Of a stretch of 64,000 bases of DNA, positions 17,295 to 25,086 are shown one piece after another. Each line of letters opens with the position of its first letter. The stretch's first letter is position 1. The DNA is taken from contig NZ_FORI01000010.1 in the NCBI RefSeq assembly GCF_900113965.1, positions 50,546 through 114,545 on the forward strand, written 5' to 3'. The notes under the pieces were generated by a model. That model was given only the letters and a program-made list of their open reading frames with translations, searched no databases and had not been told where the DNA came from. Both the position numbers and the translations under genes were made by a program. This DNA is from Treponema bryantii (GTDB lineage Bacteria; Spirochaetota; Spirochaetia; Treponematales; Treponemataceae).

Positions 17295-18296
17295 GTGAAA
17301 CGAGATATTATCTGGAAAATCTTATCTCCCATCCTCTTAATCATTTCTGTGATTCTTGCCTTAATGCTTGGCGCGGAAAAGGTTAGCCTTGCGGCTGTTT
17401 TTGGACAGGGAGATAAGTTCGATAATATCATTCTATGGCAGCTGCGGCTTCCCCGTGTGCTGCTTGTTTTTTTAACAGGACTTTTACTTGGCGGAAGCGG
17501 TGCTGTGTTTCAGCTGTTTTTCCGAAATCCACTGGCAGAGCCGGGAATTATGGGGATCAGTTCCGGAGCAACGCTTGGCGCAGTTATTGCAAGCATTGTG
17601 CCGGGTGTAATGGCACTCACCGGTAAAGGTGGAGTAGGGGCCTATATATCGCCGGTAAATCTTTGTGCCTTTGCGGGGGCCCTCGTTGCAGGCCTTCTCG
17701 TGACATCTCTTGCTTTCAGTCGCGGTGGAAAATCTTCGTCTGTAATGCTGCTGCTTTGCGGTACAGCGCTTGGCACCCTGTACTCTTCAATAAGCTCAAT
17801 GCTGCTTCTCACCTGCAACAAAGAGTTGCATTCGATATACACCTGGATTCTCGGAAGCTTTAACGGCCGCGGCTGGAATGAGATTCTGTTCATTTTGTTG
17901 CCTTCTGCGGTTTCTATAATACTTATGTGCCTAGTGGCGCGCCCGCTCGACTTACTCACCGGTGGCGAAAAATCCGCCGCCGCGCTCGGCGTCGAAGTCA
18001 ACAAGCTTCGCGTCCTCGTTCTACTTTGCGGTGCTCTCGCTGTGAGCGCCGCCGTGTGTGCGGGCGGCACCATCGGTTTTGTTGGATTAATTGCCCCGCA
18101 TATAGTTCGTAAGTTCCTCGGCCCGCGCGCCCGCACCCTCGTTCCATTCAGCATGATCTTCGGGGCTACGCTTCTTTTACTCTCAGATACCTTTGCGCGA
18201 GTTGTAATTGCGCCAGGCGAACTTCCTGCGGGAATCATCACGTCGATTCTTGGAGTTCCGTTCTTCTTAACTCTATGCCTGGGAGGTAAGAAATGA
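17295..18296 (+). CDS. FecCD/BtuC-family ABC permease
   Basis: This 333-residue integral membrane protein has about nine to ten hydrophobic segments and FecCD-family motifs: WQLRLPRVLLVFLTGLLLGGSGAVFQ, NPLAEPGIMGISSGA and GGTIGFVGLIAPHIVRKFLG. It forms the transmembrane pore of the importer. It starts at GTG 17295, two bases after the binding-protein gene, and overlaps the ATPase gene by four bases (ATGA). GC content rises markedly from about 17500 onwards and stays high through the ATPase gene. Confidence 0.92.
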   Translation: MKRDIIWKILSPILLIISVILALMLGAEKVSLAAVFGQGDKFDNIILWQLRLPRVLLVFLTGLLLGGSGAVFQLFFRNPLAEPGIMGISSGATLGAVIASIVPGVMALTGKGGVGAYISPVNLCAFAGALVAGLLVTSLAFSRGGKSSSVMLLLCGTALGTLYSSISSMLLLTCNKELHSIYTWILGSFNGRGWNEILFILLPSAVSIILMCLVARPLDLLTGGEKSAAALGVEVNKLRVLVLLCGALAVSAAVCAGGTIGFVGLIAPHIVRKFLGPRARTLVPFSMIFGATLLLLSDTFARVVIAPGELPAGIITSILGVPFFLTLCLGGKK

Positions 18297-19270
18297 AAGT
18301 GACGAAATTGCCGGTGGTTGAGCTTGCCGAAACCACCGCGGCCACAGAACTCCGGATTTCAAACCTCAATGCTTCCTACAAAGAGACTCCAATTCTTCGT
18401 GACATAAATCTCTCCCTTCTCCAGGGCGAGTTTGTCTGCTTGTGCGGCCCGAACGGCGCGGGTAAATCCACGCTGCTTTCGGTAATGGCAGGGGTGCAGG
18501 ACGCAGCTTTGAAGGTGACTGGCGAGGTACGCTGGTTGAGTGCCCGGTCCCTGACCGGCGAGGTTGCTGAGCGGAGTCGAAGCACCGATGGGGCGAGTGA
18601 ACCGGAAATGGAGCAGACCTCGGTTAATCTTCAGAAACTCGCCCGCCGCGACGCCGCCCGAATCATCGCGTACCTTCAGCAAAATGAATATTCTGAGTGG
18701 GATTTTACGGTTCACAACTACGTGCTTCAGGGGCGGTACGCGCACGCTCAAAGTGGATTTTTCGGACGGTTTGGTCCTGCGAACTACACCGCTGCGGACA
18801 ATGCTGTGGTGGACGGAGTGCTTGCGGACCTCTCCCTCCAGCAATTTGCCAACCGCACAATTCATACGCTTTCCGGCGGCGAGTTCCAGAAAGTTCGTCT
18901 TGCGCGTGCGCTCGCACAAACTCCAAAGTTTCTCCTGCTGGACGAACCGGCCGCAAACCTGGACTACGTTTTTGAGCCTCACCTTATGCAGCTGCTTAGC
19001 GACACCGCGCATTCAAAAAACATCGGAATCCTTGCGGCCGTTCACGACATCAACCTTGCCGCCCGCTATGCAGACAAAATCATCCTGCTTCCGCCTGCGC
19101 GAACCTCGGCCAACTCGGAGACCTCTGCAAGCACTGAGACCTCTGCCAGTTCAAAAAAATCCGTGCTTTCCGGCACACCCTCTGATATAATGAATACAGA
19201 TAACTTAAAGTTTACATTTGGAGTTGATTTCGAATGCAGAGAGATAAAGTCTTTTCAATCATTACAATAG
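18293..19270 (+). CDS. ABC importer ATPase (FecE/BtuD-type) with repeat-derived insertions
   Basis: The 325-residue protein energises the importer. It has Walker A GPNGAGKST (about residues 54-62), a Q-loop in AYLQQNEYSEWDF, signature LSGGEFQKVRLARAL (about 197) and Walker B FLLLDEPAANLD. The family is usually nearer 255 residues. Extra length comes from an R1 repeat encoding PVVELAETTA (residues 7-16), a second R1-like repeat encoding EVAERSRSTD in the Walker A to Q-loop region (about residues 89-98), and a Ser/Thr/Glu-rich tract SANSETSASTETSASSKK near residue 280. It overlaps the permease by 4 bases and the next gene by 37. Confidence 0.9.
   Translation: MKVTKLPVVELAETTAATELRISNLNASYKETPILRDINLSLLQGEFVCLCGPNGAGKSTLLSVMAGVQDAALKVTGEVRWLSARSLTGEVAERSRSTDGASEPEMEQTSVNLQKLARRDAARIIAYLQQNEYSEWDFTVHNYVLQGRYAHAQSGFFGRFGPANYTAADNAVVDGVLADLSLQQFANRTIHTLSGGEFQKVRLARALAQTPKFLLLDEPAANLDYVFEPHLMQLLSDTAHSKNIGILAAVHDINLAARYADKIILLPPARTSANSETSASTETSASSKKSVLSGTPSDIMNTDNLKFTFGVDFECREIKSFQSLQ
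18311..18338 (+). repeat. R1 repeat, short form, inside coding sequence
   Basis: CCGGTGGTTGAGCTTGCCG followed by AAACCACCG, in frame at codons 7-16 of the ATPase gene. Confidence 0.9.
18562..18586 (+). repeat. R1-like repeat inside coding sequence
   Basis: GGTTGCTGAGCGGAGTCGA followed by AGCACC. GGTTGCT and AGCACC mimic the R1 arms, and TGAGCG..TCGAAG matches the R1 centre. It is in frame within the ATPase gene. Confidence 0.7.
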
Positions 19271-20088
19271 CCTGTTTTTGTACAATCCTTCTGATTCCAA
19301 TTGGTCTTGCCCTCATGTGGTTTCAGACAAAATGGAAAACCAAGCGAAAAATCATAATCACTTCTGCCGGCTCTCTTTTGTACATTGCCATTGTTGCCTT
19401 TGTGCTTCTGCTTGAGCCTTCGTATAACACGGGTGGAATTTCCCTTCCGTTCAAATATTATGGCGGAGAAACAGCTTATGAGGCTTCGGCAAATCCTGGC
19501 CGTCCATCAAAAAAAGACAAGAAAGTTTCTCCTGCTTCAAATAAAAAACAAAAATCAGATTCAGAGCAGTCTGAAGCGGAAGAAGAGCGTATTCCGCGTT
19601 CTGTAAAAAAACAGAGTGGTCGTGCTCTTGGCCGCGGTTTTTATATCTTCCTGTTTTTTGTAATTGTGATGATTTTGATTCTCTGGCGTAATTTTCGTTC
19701 GGCCGGAAAAAAGGATGAGTACGAAAATCCTTATGTCGATACGAATCTTTATAAACTTCCACTTGCCGATGATGCGAAAATGCCTCTTGTTCACTTTCTG
19801 CGCTTAAAGGCTGCTCAGGGTGAAAAAATCTTATATGCAACTGAAACTGTTCAAAAGGATAATGAAGGGGATTTTGTTGTAACTGATAAACGGGTTGTGA
19901 TTTTCTCGAAAACCGGAACAACTGAAGTTCCTCTTACGGCTCTGTCTGCTGTTCTTTCGGTTTCGAATAGTGTAATGCAGCTTACTGCTTCCGGCGAAGA
20001 AGGCGAGCAGAAGTATTATGTCTTCCTGCCGGAAAGTCAGATGAAGTTTGCCCTGGCGATTGTAAAGTGGGCGTACTCTAAAGCTTAA
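19234..20088 (+). CDS. Membrane protein with C-terminal PH-like domain, unknown function
   Basis: I do not recognise the family with certainty. The 284-residue protein has two N-terminal membrane segments (about 9-30 and 40-60), a lysine/serine-rich linker (95-130), a third membrane segment (about 135-152) and a soluble tail. The tail (GEKILYATETVQKDNEGDFVVTDKRVVIFSKTGTTEVPLTAL) looks like a bacterial PH-like domain. The start at ATG 19234 lies inside the end of the ABC ATPase gene (37-base overlap), so it may be the last gene of the importer operon. Its 3' end overlaps the convergent CRM gene by 11 bases. Confidence 0.65.
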   Translation: MQRDKVFSIITIACFCTILLIPIGLALMWFQTKWKTKRKIIITSAGSLLYIAIVAFVLLLEPSYNTGGISLPFKYYGGETAYEASANPGRPSKKDKKVSPASNKKQKSDSEQSEAEEERIPRSVKKQSGRALGRGFYIFLFFVIVMILILWRNFRSAGKKDEYENPYVDTNLYKLPLADDAKMPLVHFLRLKAAQGEKILYATETVQKDNEGDFVVTDKRVVIFSKTGTTEVPLTALSAVLSVSNSVMQLTASGEEGEQKYYVFLPESQMKFALAIVKWAYSKA

Positions 20089-20374
20089 ACTTGCGGTCTT
20101 CCGGCTCTTTTGCTTCGCGGTAAAGAATTGCTGTAAAGCCGATGATGCGAACGAGTGTTGCGTCGCACTTTTCGCAGATTTCTGAGGTAAGCTCTTTTAC
20201 TTCGTCCTTATATTCGTTGAACTTTACTTTGAGAAGTTCGTGAGAAGCAAGAGAATTTTCTACCATCTGAATAAGGCCATCAGTTACTCCGGCGCCGCCA
20301 ACAATTACAACCGGCTGAAGGTCATGTGCTTCTTTTTCGAGATATTTTCTCTGTTTACTGGTTAATTCAATCAT
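20078..20374 (-). CDS. yhbY: YhbY-family CRM-domain RNA-binding protein
   Basis: The protein has 98 residues when started at ATG 20374 (MIELTSKQRKYLEKEAHDL); a longer frame to 20410 runs into the stop region of the upstream gene and is unlikely. It contains the CRM-domain landmarks PVVIVGGAGVTDGL, a KVKFNE strand and the C-terminal GFTAILYRE. Family members associate with pre-50S ribosomal particles. It is the last gene of the minus-strand run beginning at metK and overlaps the convergent membrane-protein gene by 11 bases. Confidence 0.9.
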   Translation of the reverse strand: MIELTSKQRKYLEKEAHDLQPVVIVGGAGVTDGLIQMVENSLASHELLKVKFNEYKDEVKELTSEICEKCDATLVRIIGFTAILYREAKEPEDRKFKL

Positions 20375-20391
20375 GTGCTCTATTTTAGTGA

Positions 20392-21579
20392 TTAAACGAG
20401 CTTCACGCAACCGTACGCAGTATCGCTGTAAGTCTTGAAGTCATCAATGATGCGCCGTGCCTTTTCCGAGACCTCAGAGAGCCGACTTATGTTATTGGCA
20501 TCTACGGTGGTTGAGTAGGCCGAAGGCCGTATCGAAATCATAACTAGTGGATTTATATACCTCTGCTTAACTCTCAGATTGACACAAAAATAACTATCGT
20601 TAGTTAGTTCACACTCTGTGTGTTCGATAGAAGTCATTGTTCGGAAAGTTCTAAAGTAATTTCTGAGTTTTTCTATGTTTGTAGATTGCTTCGGCTCCGC
20701 CTCGCAATGACAATCTTCGTCATTGCGAGCGAAGCGAAGCAATCCATTTAATTTCTCCATCACCTGGCTTTCACTTAATGTCATAAAATCCTCTTCACTA
20801 AGTATGCCTTCTTTTTCTGCGAGGTTCATAATCTGGCCAAGAAGGTGGAGGGTAAGTTTGTTTTCATTCAGCTGAAGAATATGACCAATCATGCAAAAGT
20901 GTTCACAATAAAGCTCTGCAATTTCAACATGTTTAAAACCAAGCTCATCCTTTCCATCTTCATTTTTTAAAATGACAAGGTCGTTGTAACACTGGCGAAT
21001 CTCATCCATTGTCCAGCTTCCGTCCAAAGCCATTCCCGAAGGAAACATATACTCCAGGCGGTCTGCACTCAACTGCGGAATCTCGTTATCTGCAATAGGG
21101 TAAATATGATAGTCTTCTACCTGAGCGGGAGTCAGACCATCTTCGCTAAGCAATCGGCCTAACTCAGCATCTCCACGAATAATTCTCGCTGTCGGCTCCT
21201 CAGTAGCAGTTTGAGTAAGCGCATCACCTTTTCTAAAATCAGAAACATGCGAAAAAACTGGAGTAGAAATATCGTGCAAAAGACCTGCAATTGTCTGTGC
21301 CTTATCATGGGTAAAATGCCACACAATAAGAGCAACACCAAGGCTGTGATCTAAGCGTGAATAAAAAAATCGATTTTTATAAAGAGGTGTCCAGTCGGTG
21401 CCGCACAAAAGCCCAACTCCAGAGAGGCGCTTGAGTACAGGCAGCTCAAGATACCGGTTCAGAAAAACCGGCCAGTCGTCCTTAGGACAGAGAATCTCAA
21501 AATATTCGGAAATATCATAATTTCTGGCAGGGTGCTGCGAAAGCATCGTCTGCCAGTCGTAGGAATCAAAGTAGTTCAT
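20392..21579 (-). CDS. HD-domain phosphohydrolase carrying two in-frame repeat insertions
   Basis: The 395-residue protein (from ATG 21579, MNYFDSYDW) has the HD signature: YSRLDHSLGVALIVWHF, then IAGLLHDISTPVFSHVSDF. Family members act on nucleotides or related phosphomonoesters; the substrate is unknown. The frame is open upstream to 21711, but that part contains an R3 repeat (LKQVQHDDEH) and is probably untranslated. Two segments in the C-terminal third are repeat-derived: FARNDEDCHCEAEPKQS is an R2 element (20684-20745) and VMISIRPSAYSTTV is an R1 element (20504-20541). Real protein sequence resumes after both (EKLRNYFRTFRTMTSIEHTE; SEVSEKARRIIDDF), so the reading frame has survived both insertions. 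Confidence 0.85.
   Translation of the reverse strand: MNYFDSYDWQTMLSQHPARNYDISEYFEILCPKDDWPVFLNRYLELPVLKRLSGVGLLCGTDWTPLYKNRFFYSRLDHSLGVALIVWHFTHDKAQTIAGLLHDISTPVFSHVSDFRKGDALTQTATEEPTARIIRGDAELGRLLSEDGLTPAQVEDYHIYPIADNEIPQLSADRLEYMFPSGMALDGSWTMDEIRQCYNDLVILKNEDGKDELGFKHVEIAELYCEHFCMIGHILQLNENKLTLHLLGQIMNLAEKEGILSEEDFMTLSESQVMEKLNGLLRFARNDEDCHCEAEPKQSTNIEKLRNYFRTFRTMTSIEHTECELTNDSYFCVNLRVKQRYINPLVMISIRPSAYSTTVDANNISRLSEVSEKARRIIDDFKTYSDTAYGCVKLV
20504..20541 (+). repeat. R1 repeat, long form, inside coding sequence
   Basis: ACGGTGGTTGAGTAGGCCG then AAGGCCGTATCGAAATCAT. It is in frame in the HD gene near its 3' end. Confidence 0.9.
20684..20745. repeat. R2 repeat inside coding sequence
   Basis: GATTGCTTCGGCTCCGCCTC, GCAATGAC, then GTCATTGCGAGCGAAGCG and AAGCAATCC. 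The two ends and the two halves are mutually complementary. It is in frame in the HD gene. Confidence 0.9.
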
Positions 21580-21585
21580 ATGCTC

Positions 21586-21614
21586 ATCGTCATGCTGAAC
21601 TTGTTTCAGCATCT
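21586..21614. repeat. R3 repeat upstream of the HD gene
   Basis: CATGCTGAACTTGTTTCAGC: inverted GCTGAA/TTCAGC around CTTG. It lies immediately before the chosen start codon of the HD gene. Confidence 0.8.
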
Positions 21615-21698
21615 GAGTAAGGCCGCTGGCGGCCGGTGATAAATAGCAAAGCGTTAAAAAAATTGCGAAAGCAATTTTTAGCTTTACCATATAAAACA

Positions 21699-21725
21699 GA
21701 TCCCGAAACAAGTTCGGGATGACAG
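21699..21725. repeat. R3 repeat abutting the mscS stop codon
   Basis: GATCCCGAAACAAGTTCGGG followed by ATGACAG. It ends one base before the TAG stop of mscS. Confidence 0.85.
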
Positions 21726-21726
21726 T

Positions 21727-22599
21727 CTATTGTTTAATCTTCACATCCAGCTGGTTGAATGGAATTGAAATGCCTGCTTCGTCGAGCACCTGCTTGATTG
21801 CAATGTAAAGATCATTCTTTGTCTGCAGGAAATCAACCGGCTTAAACCATACTGCCACAACAAGATTAATGCTGCTTGCGTCAAAACCATCAAACCATAC
21901 TGCCGGTTCAGGATTTTTCAGAACAGTAGGGCAAAGTTCCGGAGCCTTTTTCAATACTTCAAGAGCCTTCTTCATATCTGTTGAATAATCAACTCCAACC
22001 TTGAGTGTAAGGCGGCGCTTGTTATGATATGAATTGTTTGTAAGATTGCTGTTAATAATAGTAGAGTTTGGAATACGAACCATCTGATTGTCGTAAGTGT
22101 GAACGCGGATTGAAAGAAGCTTAACTTCATCAACAATACCAGTTACATCACCAACAATGATTGTATCGCCAACGTGAATGGAACCTTCTGTCAAAACGAA
22201 AAGGCCGCTAATCAGATTGCTCACCGAGGTCTGCGCTGCAAAACCGATTGCAACTCCGGCAATTCCAGCTGCTCCCCAGATGGCTTTAAGATTGATTCCA
22301 AAAAGTCCAAGTACATAAAGTACTATGATTATATAAAAGATATATTTCAGAAAACGAATTATGATGGCAGTTCGCTGAGCGGGAAGTTTTGCTTCCGGCA
22401 CCTTACGGATTGCCTTGGCTATGAGACGGAACGCAAGCCAGATTACAAAAATAATCAGAAGGGTTCCAATAAGCTTAAAAAGATGTTCCCAGGTAAGAAG
22501 TCCTTTTACCCATGTCAGAAAAGAACTTGTCTGACTCAAAAGTACGTCGTTTGCGGCCTGACTAGCGGCTTCGCCAATAGAACTAATAGTATCACTCAT
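21727..22599 (-). CDS. mscS: MscS-family small-conductance mechanosensitive channel
   Basis: This 290-residue inner-membrane channel releases solutes on hypo-osmotic shock. Three membrane segments lie at about 38-60, 80-100 and 105-130; the third is the Gly/Ala-rich pore helix (WGAAGIAGVAIGFAAQTSVSNLISGLFVL). A beta domain follows with VGDTIIVGDVTGIVDEV and VRIPNSTIINSNLTN, then the alpha/beta C-terminal domain. Length and order are as in E. coli MscS. It lies in the minus-strand metK-nth run. Confidence 0.95.
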   Translation of the reverse strand: MSDTISSIGEAASQAANDVLLSQTSSFLTWVKGLLTWEHLFKLIGTLLIIFVIWLAFRLIAKAIRKVPEAKLPAQRTAIIIRFLKYIFYIIIVLYVLGLFGINLKAIWGAAGIAGVAIGFAAQTSVSNLISGLFVLTEGSIHVGDTIIVGDVTGIVDEVKLLSIRVHTYDNQMVRIPNSTIINSNLTNNSYHNKRRLTLKVGVDYSTDMKKALEVLKKAPELCPTVLKNPEPAVWFDGFDASSINLVVAVWFKPVDFLQTKNDLYIAIKQVLDEAGISIPFNQLDVKIKQ

Positions 22600-22662
22600 T
22601 CTTAAAATGTATATCCAATTTTATTTGATTTCAAGTATTTCGGTGGTTACATGACGTAGAAC

Positions 22663-23295
22663 TCAGCTATTATGTTTACACAGATCACTAATTATACACT
22701 CTTCGCACTTAGGCGCACGTGCCGTACACACATAACGTCCGTGGAGTAAAATCCAGTGATGGGCGTCGTGTAAGAACTCGGCGGGTATGCGCTCGAGCAG
22801 GCTTTTTTCTACGGTCTCAGGAGTATTTCCTTCTGCAAGACCAATTTTTGGTGCAACACGGAGCAGATGTGTATCTACCGGCATGGTTGGTTCATGAAAA
22901 ATCACATTCAAAACTACGTTTGCAGTTTTGCGGCCAACGCCTGGCAGTGTCATTAGAGCCTCACGGTTTCCTGGAACTTCGCCGCCAAAATCATCAATCA
23001 GCTTTTGGGAAAGTCCCAATACATGTTTTGCCTTATTCTTATAGAGTCCGATTGTTTTGATATAGGAGATTAGCCCTTCTTCGCCAAGGGCAAGCATTTT
23101 TTGAGGGGTGTCGGCCACTTTGAAAAGCGGACCTGTTGCTTTGTTTACGCCTTTGTCGGTGGTCTGCGCACTGAGCACTACGGCCACCAGCAGCGTAAAC
23201 GGATTTACGTATTCGAGTTCAGAAACCGGGGCAGGATTCGCATCCCGCCACCGTCTGAAGATCTCAATCATTTCCTGTTTGGAAAGTAAAGTCAT
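22663..23295 (-). CDS. nth: Endonuclease III (DNA glycosylase/AP lyase)
   Basis: Endonuclease III removes oxidised pyrimidines and cleaves at AP sites. The 210-residue protein has the helix-hairpin-helix LPGVGRKTANVVL with catalytic Lys123, Asp141 in PVDTHLLRV, and a complete 4Fe-4S motif C190-x6-C197-x2-C200-x5-C206. The ATG at 23295 shares one base with the metK stop codon (TAATG), indicating translational coupling to metK. Confidence 0.96.
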   Translation of the reverse strand: MTLLSKQEMIEIFRRWRDANPAPVSELEYVNPFTLLVAVVLSAQTTDKGVNKATGPLFKVADTPQKMLALGEEGLISYIKTIGLYKNKAKHVLGLSQKLIDDFGGEVPGNREALMTLPGVGRKTANVVLNVIFHEPTMPVDTHLLRVAPKIGLAEGNTPETVEKSLLERIPAEFLHDAHHWILLHGRYVCTARAPKCEECIISDLCKHNS

Positions 23296-24509
23296 TATTT
23301 TACCGCAGCTTTAAGCTCTTCAACCTTATCAGTCTTTTCCCAAGGGAATCCGTCGCGGCCAAAGTGTCCGTAAGATGCTGTCTTGCGGTAAATTGGCTGT
23401 TTAAGGTTCAAAGTTTTTACGATTCCAGCTGGTGTACAGTCGAATACCTTTTCTACTGCAGCTTCAATAGTATTGCGTGGAGCCTTTTCAGTTCCGAAAG
23501 TTTCAACCATGATAGAAACAGGGAAAGGAACTCCGATTGCATAAGCAAGTTCAACTTCTGCACGGTCTGCAAGACCAGCTGCAACAACGTTCTTTGCAAT
23601 GTAGCGTGCCATGTAAGCAGCAGAGCGGTCTACCTTAGATGGGTCTTTTCCAGAGAAAGCACCACCACCGTGGCGTCCCATTCCACCGTATGTATCTACG
23701 ATGATTTTGCGTCCTGTAAGACCAGAGTCTCCGTCTGGACCTCCAATTACAAACTTTCCTGTTGGGTTGATAAAGTACTTTGTATCACCCTTAAGAAGTC
23801 CTGTTGGCTCAAGAACAGGTTTAATAATCTGTTCTATGATTGTGTTTTTGATTGTGTCGTAATCTACATCAGGATTGTGCTGGTGAGAAACAACTACAGT
23901 GTCGATGCGGCAAGGTTTGTTGTTTTCATCATACTCAATTGTTACCTGAGATTTAGCATCCGGGCGGAGCCATTTAATAGTTCCGTTGTGGCGTAATTCA
24001 TGAGCACGAAGAAGAATCTGATGTGAATAGTAAACTGGAGCTGGCATCAAAGCTGGTGTTTCGTTACAAGCGTAACCGAACATCATACCCTGGTCTCCTG
24101 CACCCTGCTGACCTTCGTATTCATCAAGACCTTTTCCTACAACACCCTGGTTGATATCTGCTGACTGAGCGTGAAGGCGGTTCATGAAAATACAGTTAGC
24201 ACCGTCAAGTCCAATTTCCGGAGCATTATAACCGATATCCAAAGCGACACCGCGGGCAATTTTTTCAACCTGAGCATTGAACTTCTTTGTAAACTCAGCA
24301 TCAACCTTGATATTCTGGAAACCGATTTCACCACCAACCATCAAAAAGTCAGTTGTAGAGAAAGATTCACAGGCAACGTGGGCATCTTTGTCCAAAGAAA
24401 GACAGTAATCGAGAACTGCATCAGAAACCTGATCACAAAGTTTATCTGGGTGACCTTCACCTACAGATTCAGATGTAAATAAATAATGATTGTTAGATAA
24501 GACAGACAT
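23295..24509 (-). CDS. metK: S-adenosylmethionine synthetase
   Basis: MetK makes AdoMet from methionine and ATP. The 404-residue protein has [21 protein letters not shown] at the N-terminus, [15 protein letters not shown], the glycine-rich phosphate loop [22 protein letters not shown], and length usual for the family. The start is ATG 24509 with AGGAGAC seven bases upstream. It is the first gene of a run with nth, mscS, the HD gene and yhbY. It has a leader with a 24-codon ORF and an inverted-repeat promoter (separate entries). Confidence 0.97.
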   Translation of the reverse strand: MSVLSNNHYLFTSESVGEGHPDKLCDQVSDAVLDYCLSLDKDAHVACESFSTTDFLMVGGEIGFQNIKVDAEFTKKFNAQVEKIARGVALDIGYNAPEIGLDGANCIFMNRLHAQSADINQGVVGKGLDEYEGQQGAGDQGMMFGYACNETPALMPAPVYYSHQILLRAHELRHNGTIKWLRPDAKSQVTIEYDENNKPCRIDTVVVSHQHNPDVDYDTIKNTIIEQIIKPVLEPTGLLKGDTKYFINPTGKFVIGGPDGDSGLTGRKIIVDTYGGMGRHGGGAFSGKDPSKVDRSAAYMARYIAKNVVAAGLADRAEVELAYAIGVPFPVSIMVETFGTEKAPRNTIEAAVEKVFDCTPAGIVKTLNLKQPIYRKTASYGHFGRDGFPWEKTDKVEELKAAVK

Positions 24510-24522
24510 ATTAGTCTCCTAT

Positions 24523-24597
24523 TTAGCAAGAATTTTTCTTCTCATACGAGAAGAAGGCCGCCCTGCAATTTGGATAACTCGGCGGCATGATGATCAT
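24523..24597 (-). CDS. metK leader peptide ORF (24 codons)
   Basis: An ORF MIIMPPSYPNC, then RAAFFSYEKKNSC, lies 13 bases upstream of metK. It has its own AGGGAG eight bases before ATG 24597 (a second ATG is at codon 4). The RNA through it can fold: GCCGCC pairs with GGGCGGC, and TTCTTCTC pairs with GAGAAGAA around GTAT, the latter followed by AAAAATTC. The arrangement suggests a translated or structured leader controlling metK, possibly by AdoMet or by translation. I cannot match it to a named SAM riboswitch. Confidence 0.5.
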   Translation of the reverse strand: MIIMPPSYPNCRAAFFSYEKKNSC

Positions 24598-24611
24598 AAA
24601 ATAGTCTCCCT

Positions 24612-24646
24612 ACTATATTGCATAAAAAAGAAAAATGCAATATTTT
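24612..24646. promoter_or_regulatory. Palindromic bidirectional promoter between metK and the CBM48-like gene
   Basis: A 9-bp inverted repeat, ATATTGCAT (24615-24623) and ATGCAATAT (24635-24643), has an 11-base AT spacer. On the minus strand TTGCAT, 17 bases, TATAGT drive metK. On the plus strand TTGCAT (24618-24623), 17 bases, TATTTT (24641-24646) drive the gene at 24676. One inverted repeat thus provides the -35 of each promoter and overlaps the opposite -10, a natural operator position. Confidence 0.7.
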
Positions 24647-24675
24647 AATAAAAAAGGTTAGGGGAAGGAGATATC

Positions 24676-24990
24676 ATGTCATTAAAAAAGTCTTTTTCGA
24701 AAGATAAGCAGACATGCAAAGTTACATTTACAGTATCTAAAGAAGCTGCTCAAGGTGCAAAATCCATTAATCTTGCTGGTGATTTCAACAGCTGGAGCAG
24801 TACAGACACTCCCCTTACCTTAGGAAGCGACGGCAGTTTTTCTGTAACACTTGAACTTGCCGCAGACCGTGAATATCAGTTCCGTTACCTTTTAGACGGT
24901 TGCCGCTGGGAAAATGACTGGAAAGCAGATAAATACATTCCAGCACCTTTCAGCAACGCTGACAATTCTGTGGTAGTAACCCGCCAGTAA
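24676..24990 (+). CDS. CBM48/AMPK-type glycogen-binding-domain protein
   Basis: The 104-residue protein is essentially one early-set/CBM48 domain: KSINLAGDFNSWSS, PLTLGSDGSFSVTLEL, and REYQFRYLLDGCRWENDWKADKYIPAPF, then DNSVVVT. This fold binds alpha-glucans such as glycogen or starch and normally sits in front of GH13 enzymes; here no catalytic domain is attached. It has a strong AAGGAG site seven bases before ATG 24676 and shares a palindromic promoter region with the divergent metK. Confidence 0.88.
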   Translation: MSLKKSFSKDKQTCKVTFTVSKEAAQGAKSINLAGDFNSWSSTDTPLTLGSDGSFSVTLELAADREYQFRYLLDGCRWENDWKADKYIPAPFSNADNSVVVTRQ

Positions 24991-24997
24991 TTCGAAT

Positions 24998-25074
24998 GGT
25001 GATTTCGATACGCCCTACGGGCTACTCAATCACCGGTGGTTGAGTGTTCGCGAAGCGAATGTATCGAAACCACC
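24998..25074. repeat. Two R1 repeats head to head
   Basis: A reverse R1 (24998-25034, GGTGATTTCGATACGCCCT...AATCACC) abuts a forward R1 (25034-25074, CGGTGGTTGAG...TCGAAACCACC) whose centre is a different inverted pair, TTCGCGAAGCGAA. It separates the CBM48-like gene from convergent mgtC. Confidence 0.9.
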
Positions 25075-25086
25075 AGTTACAATCTA

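Noticed and set aside
17642..18241. 199-codon minus-strand frame in the permease gene
   Set aside because: It arises from high GC content; the plus-strand permease has full FecCD motifs.
21580..21711. N-terminal extension of the HD protein with a signal-like segment
   Set aside because: It is made partly of R3 repeat sequence and has no ribosome site; ATG 21579 matches the domain start.
24510..24610. SAM-I riboswitch before metK
   Set aside because: The region is too short and lacks the four-way-junction elements; I kept it only as an unnamed leader.
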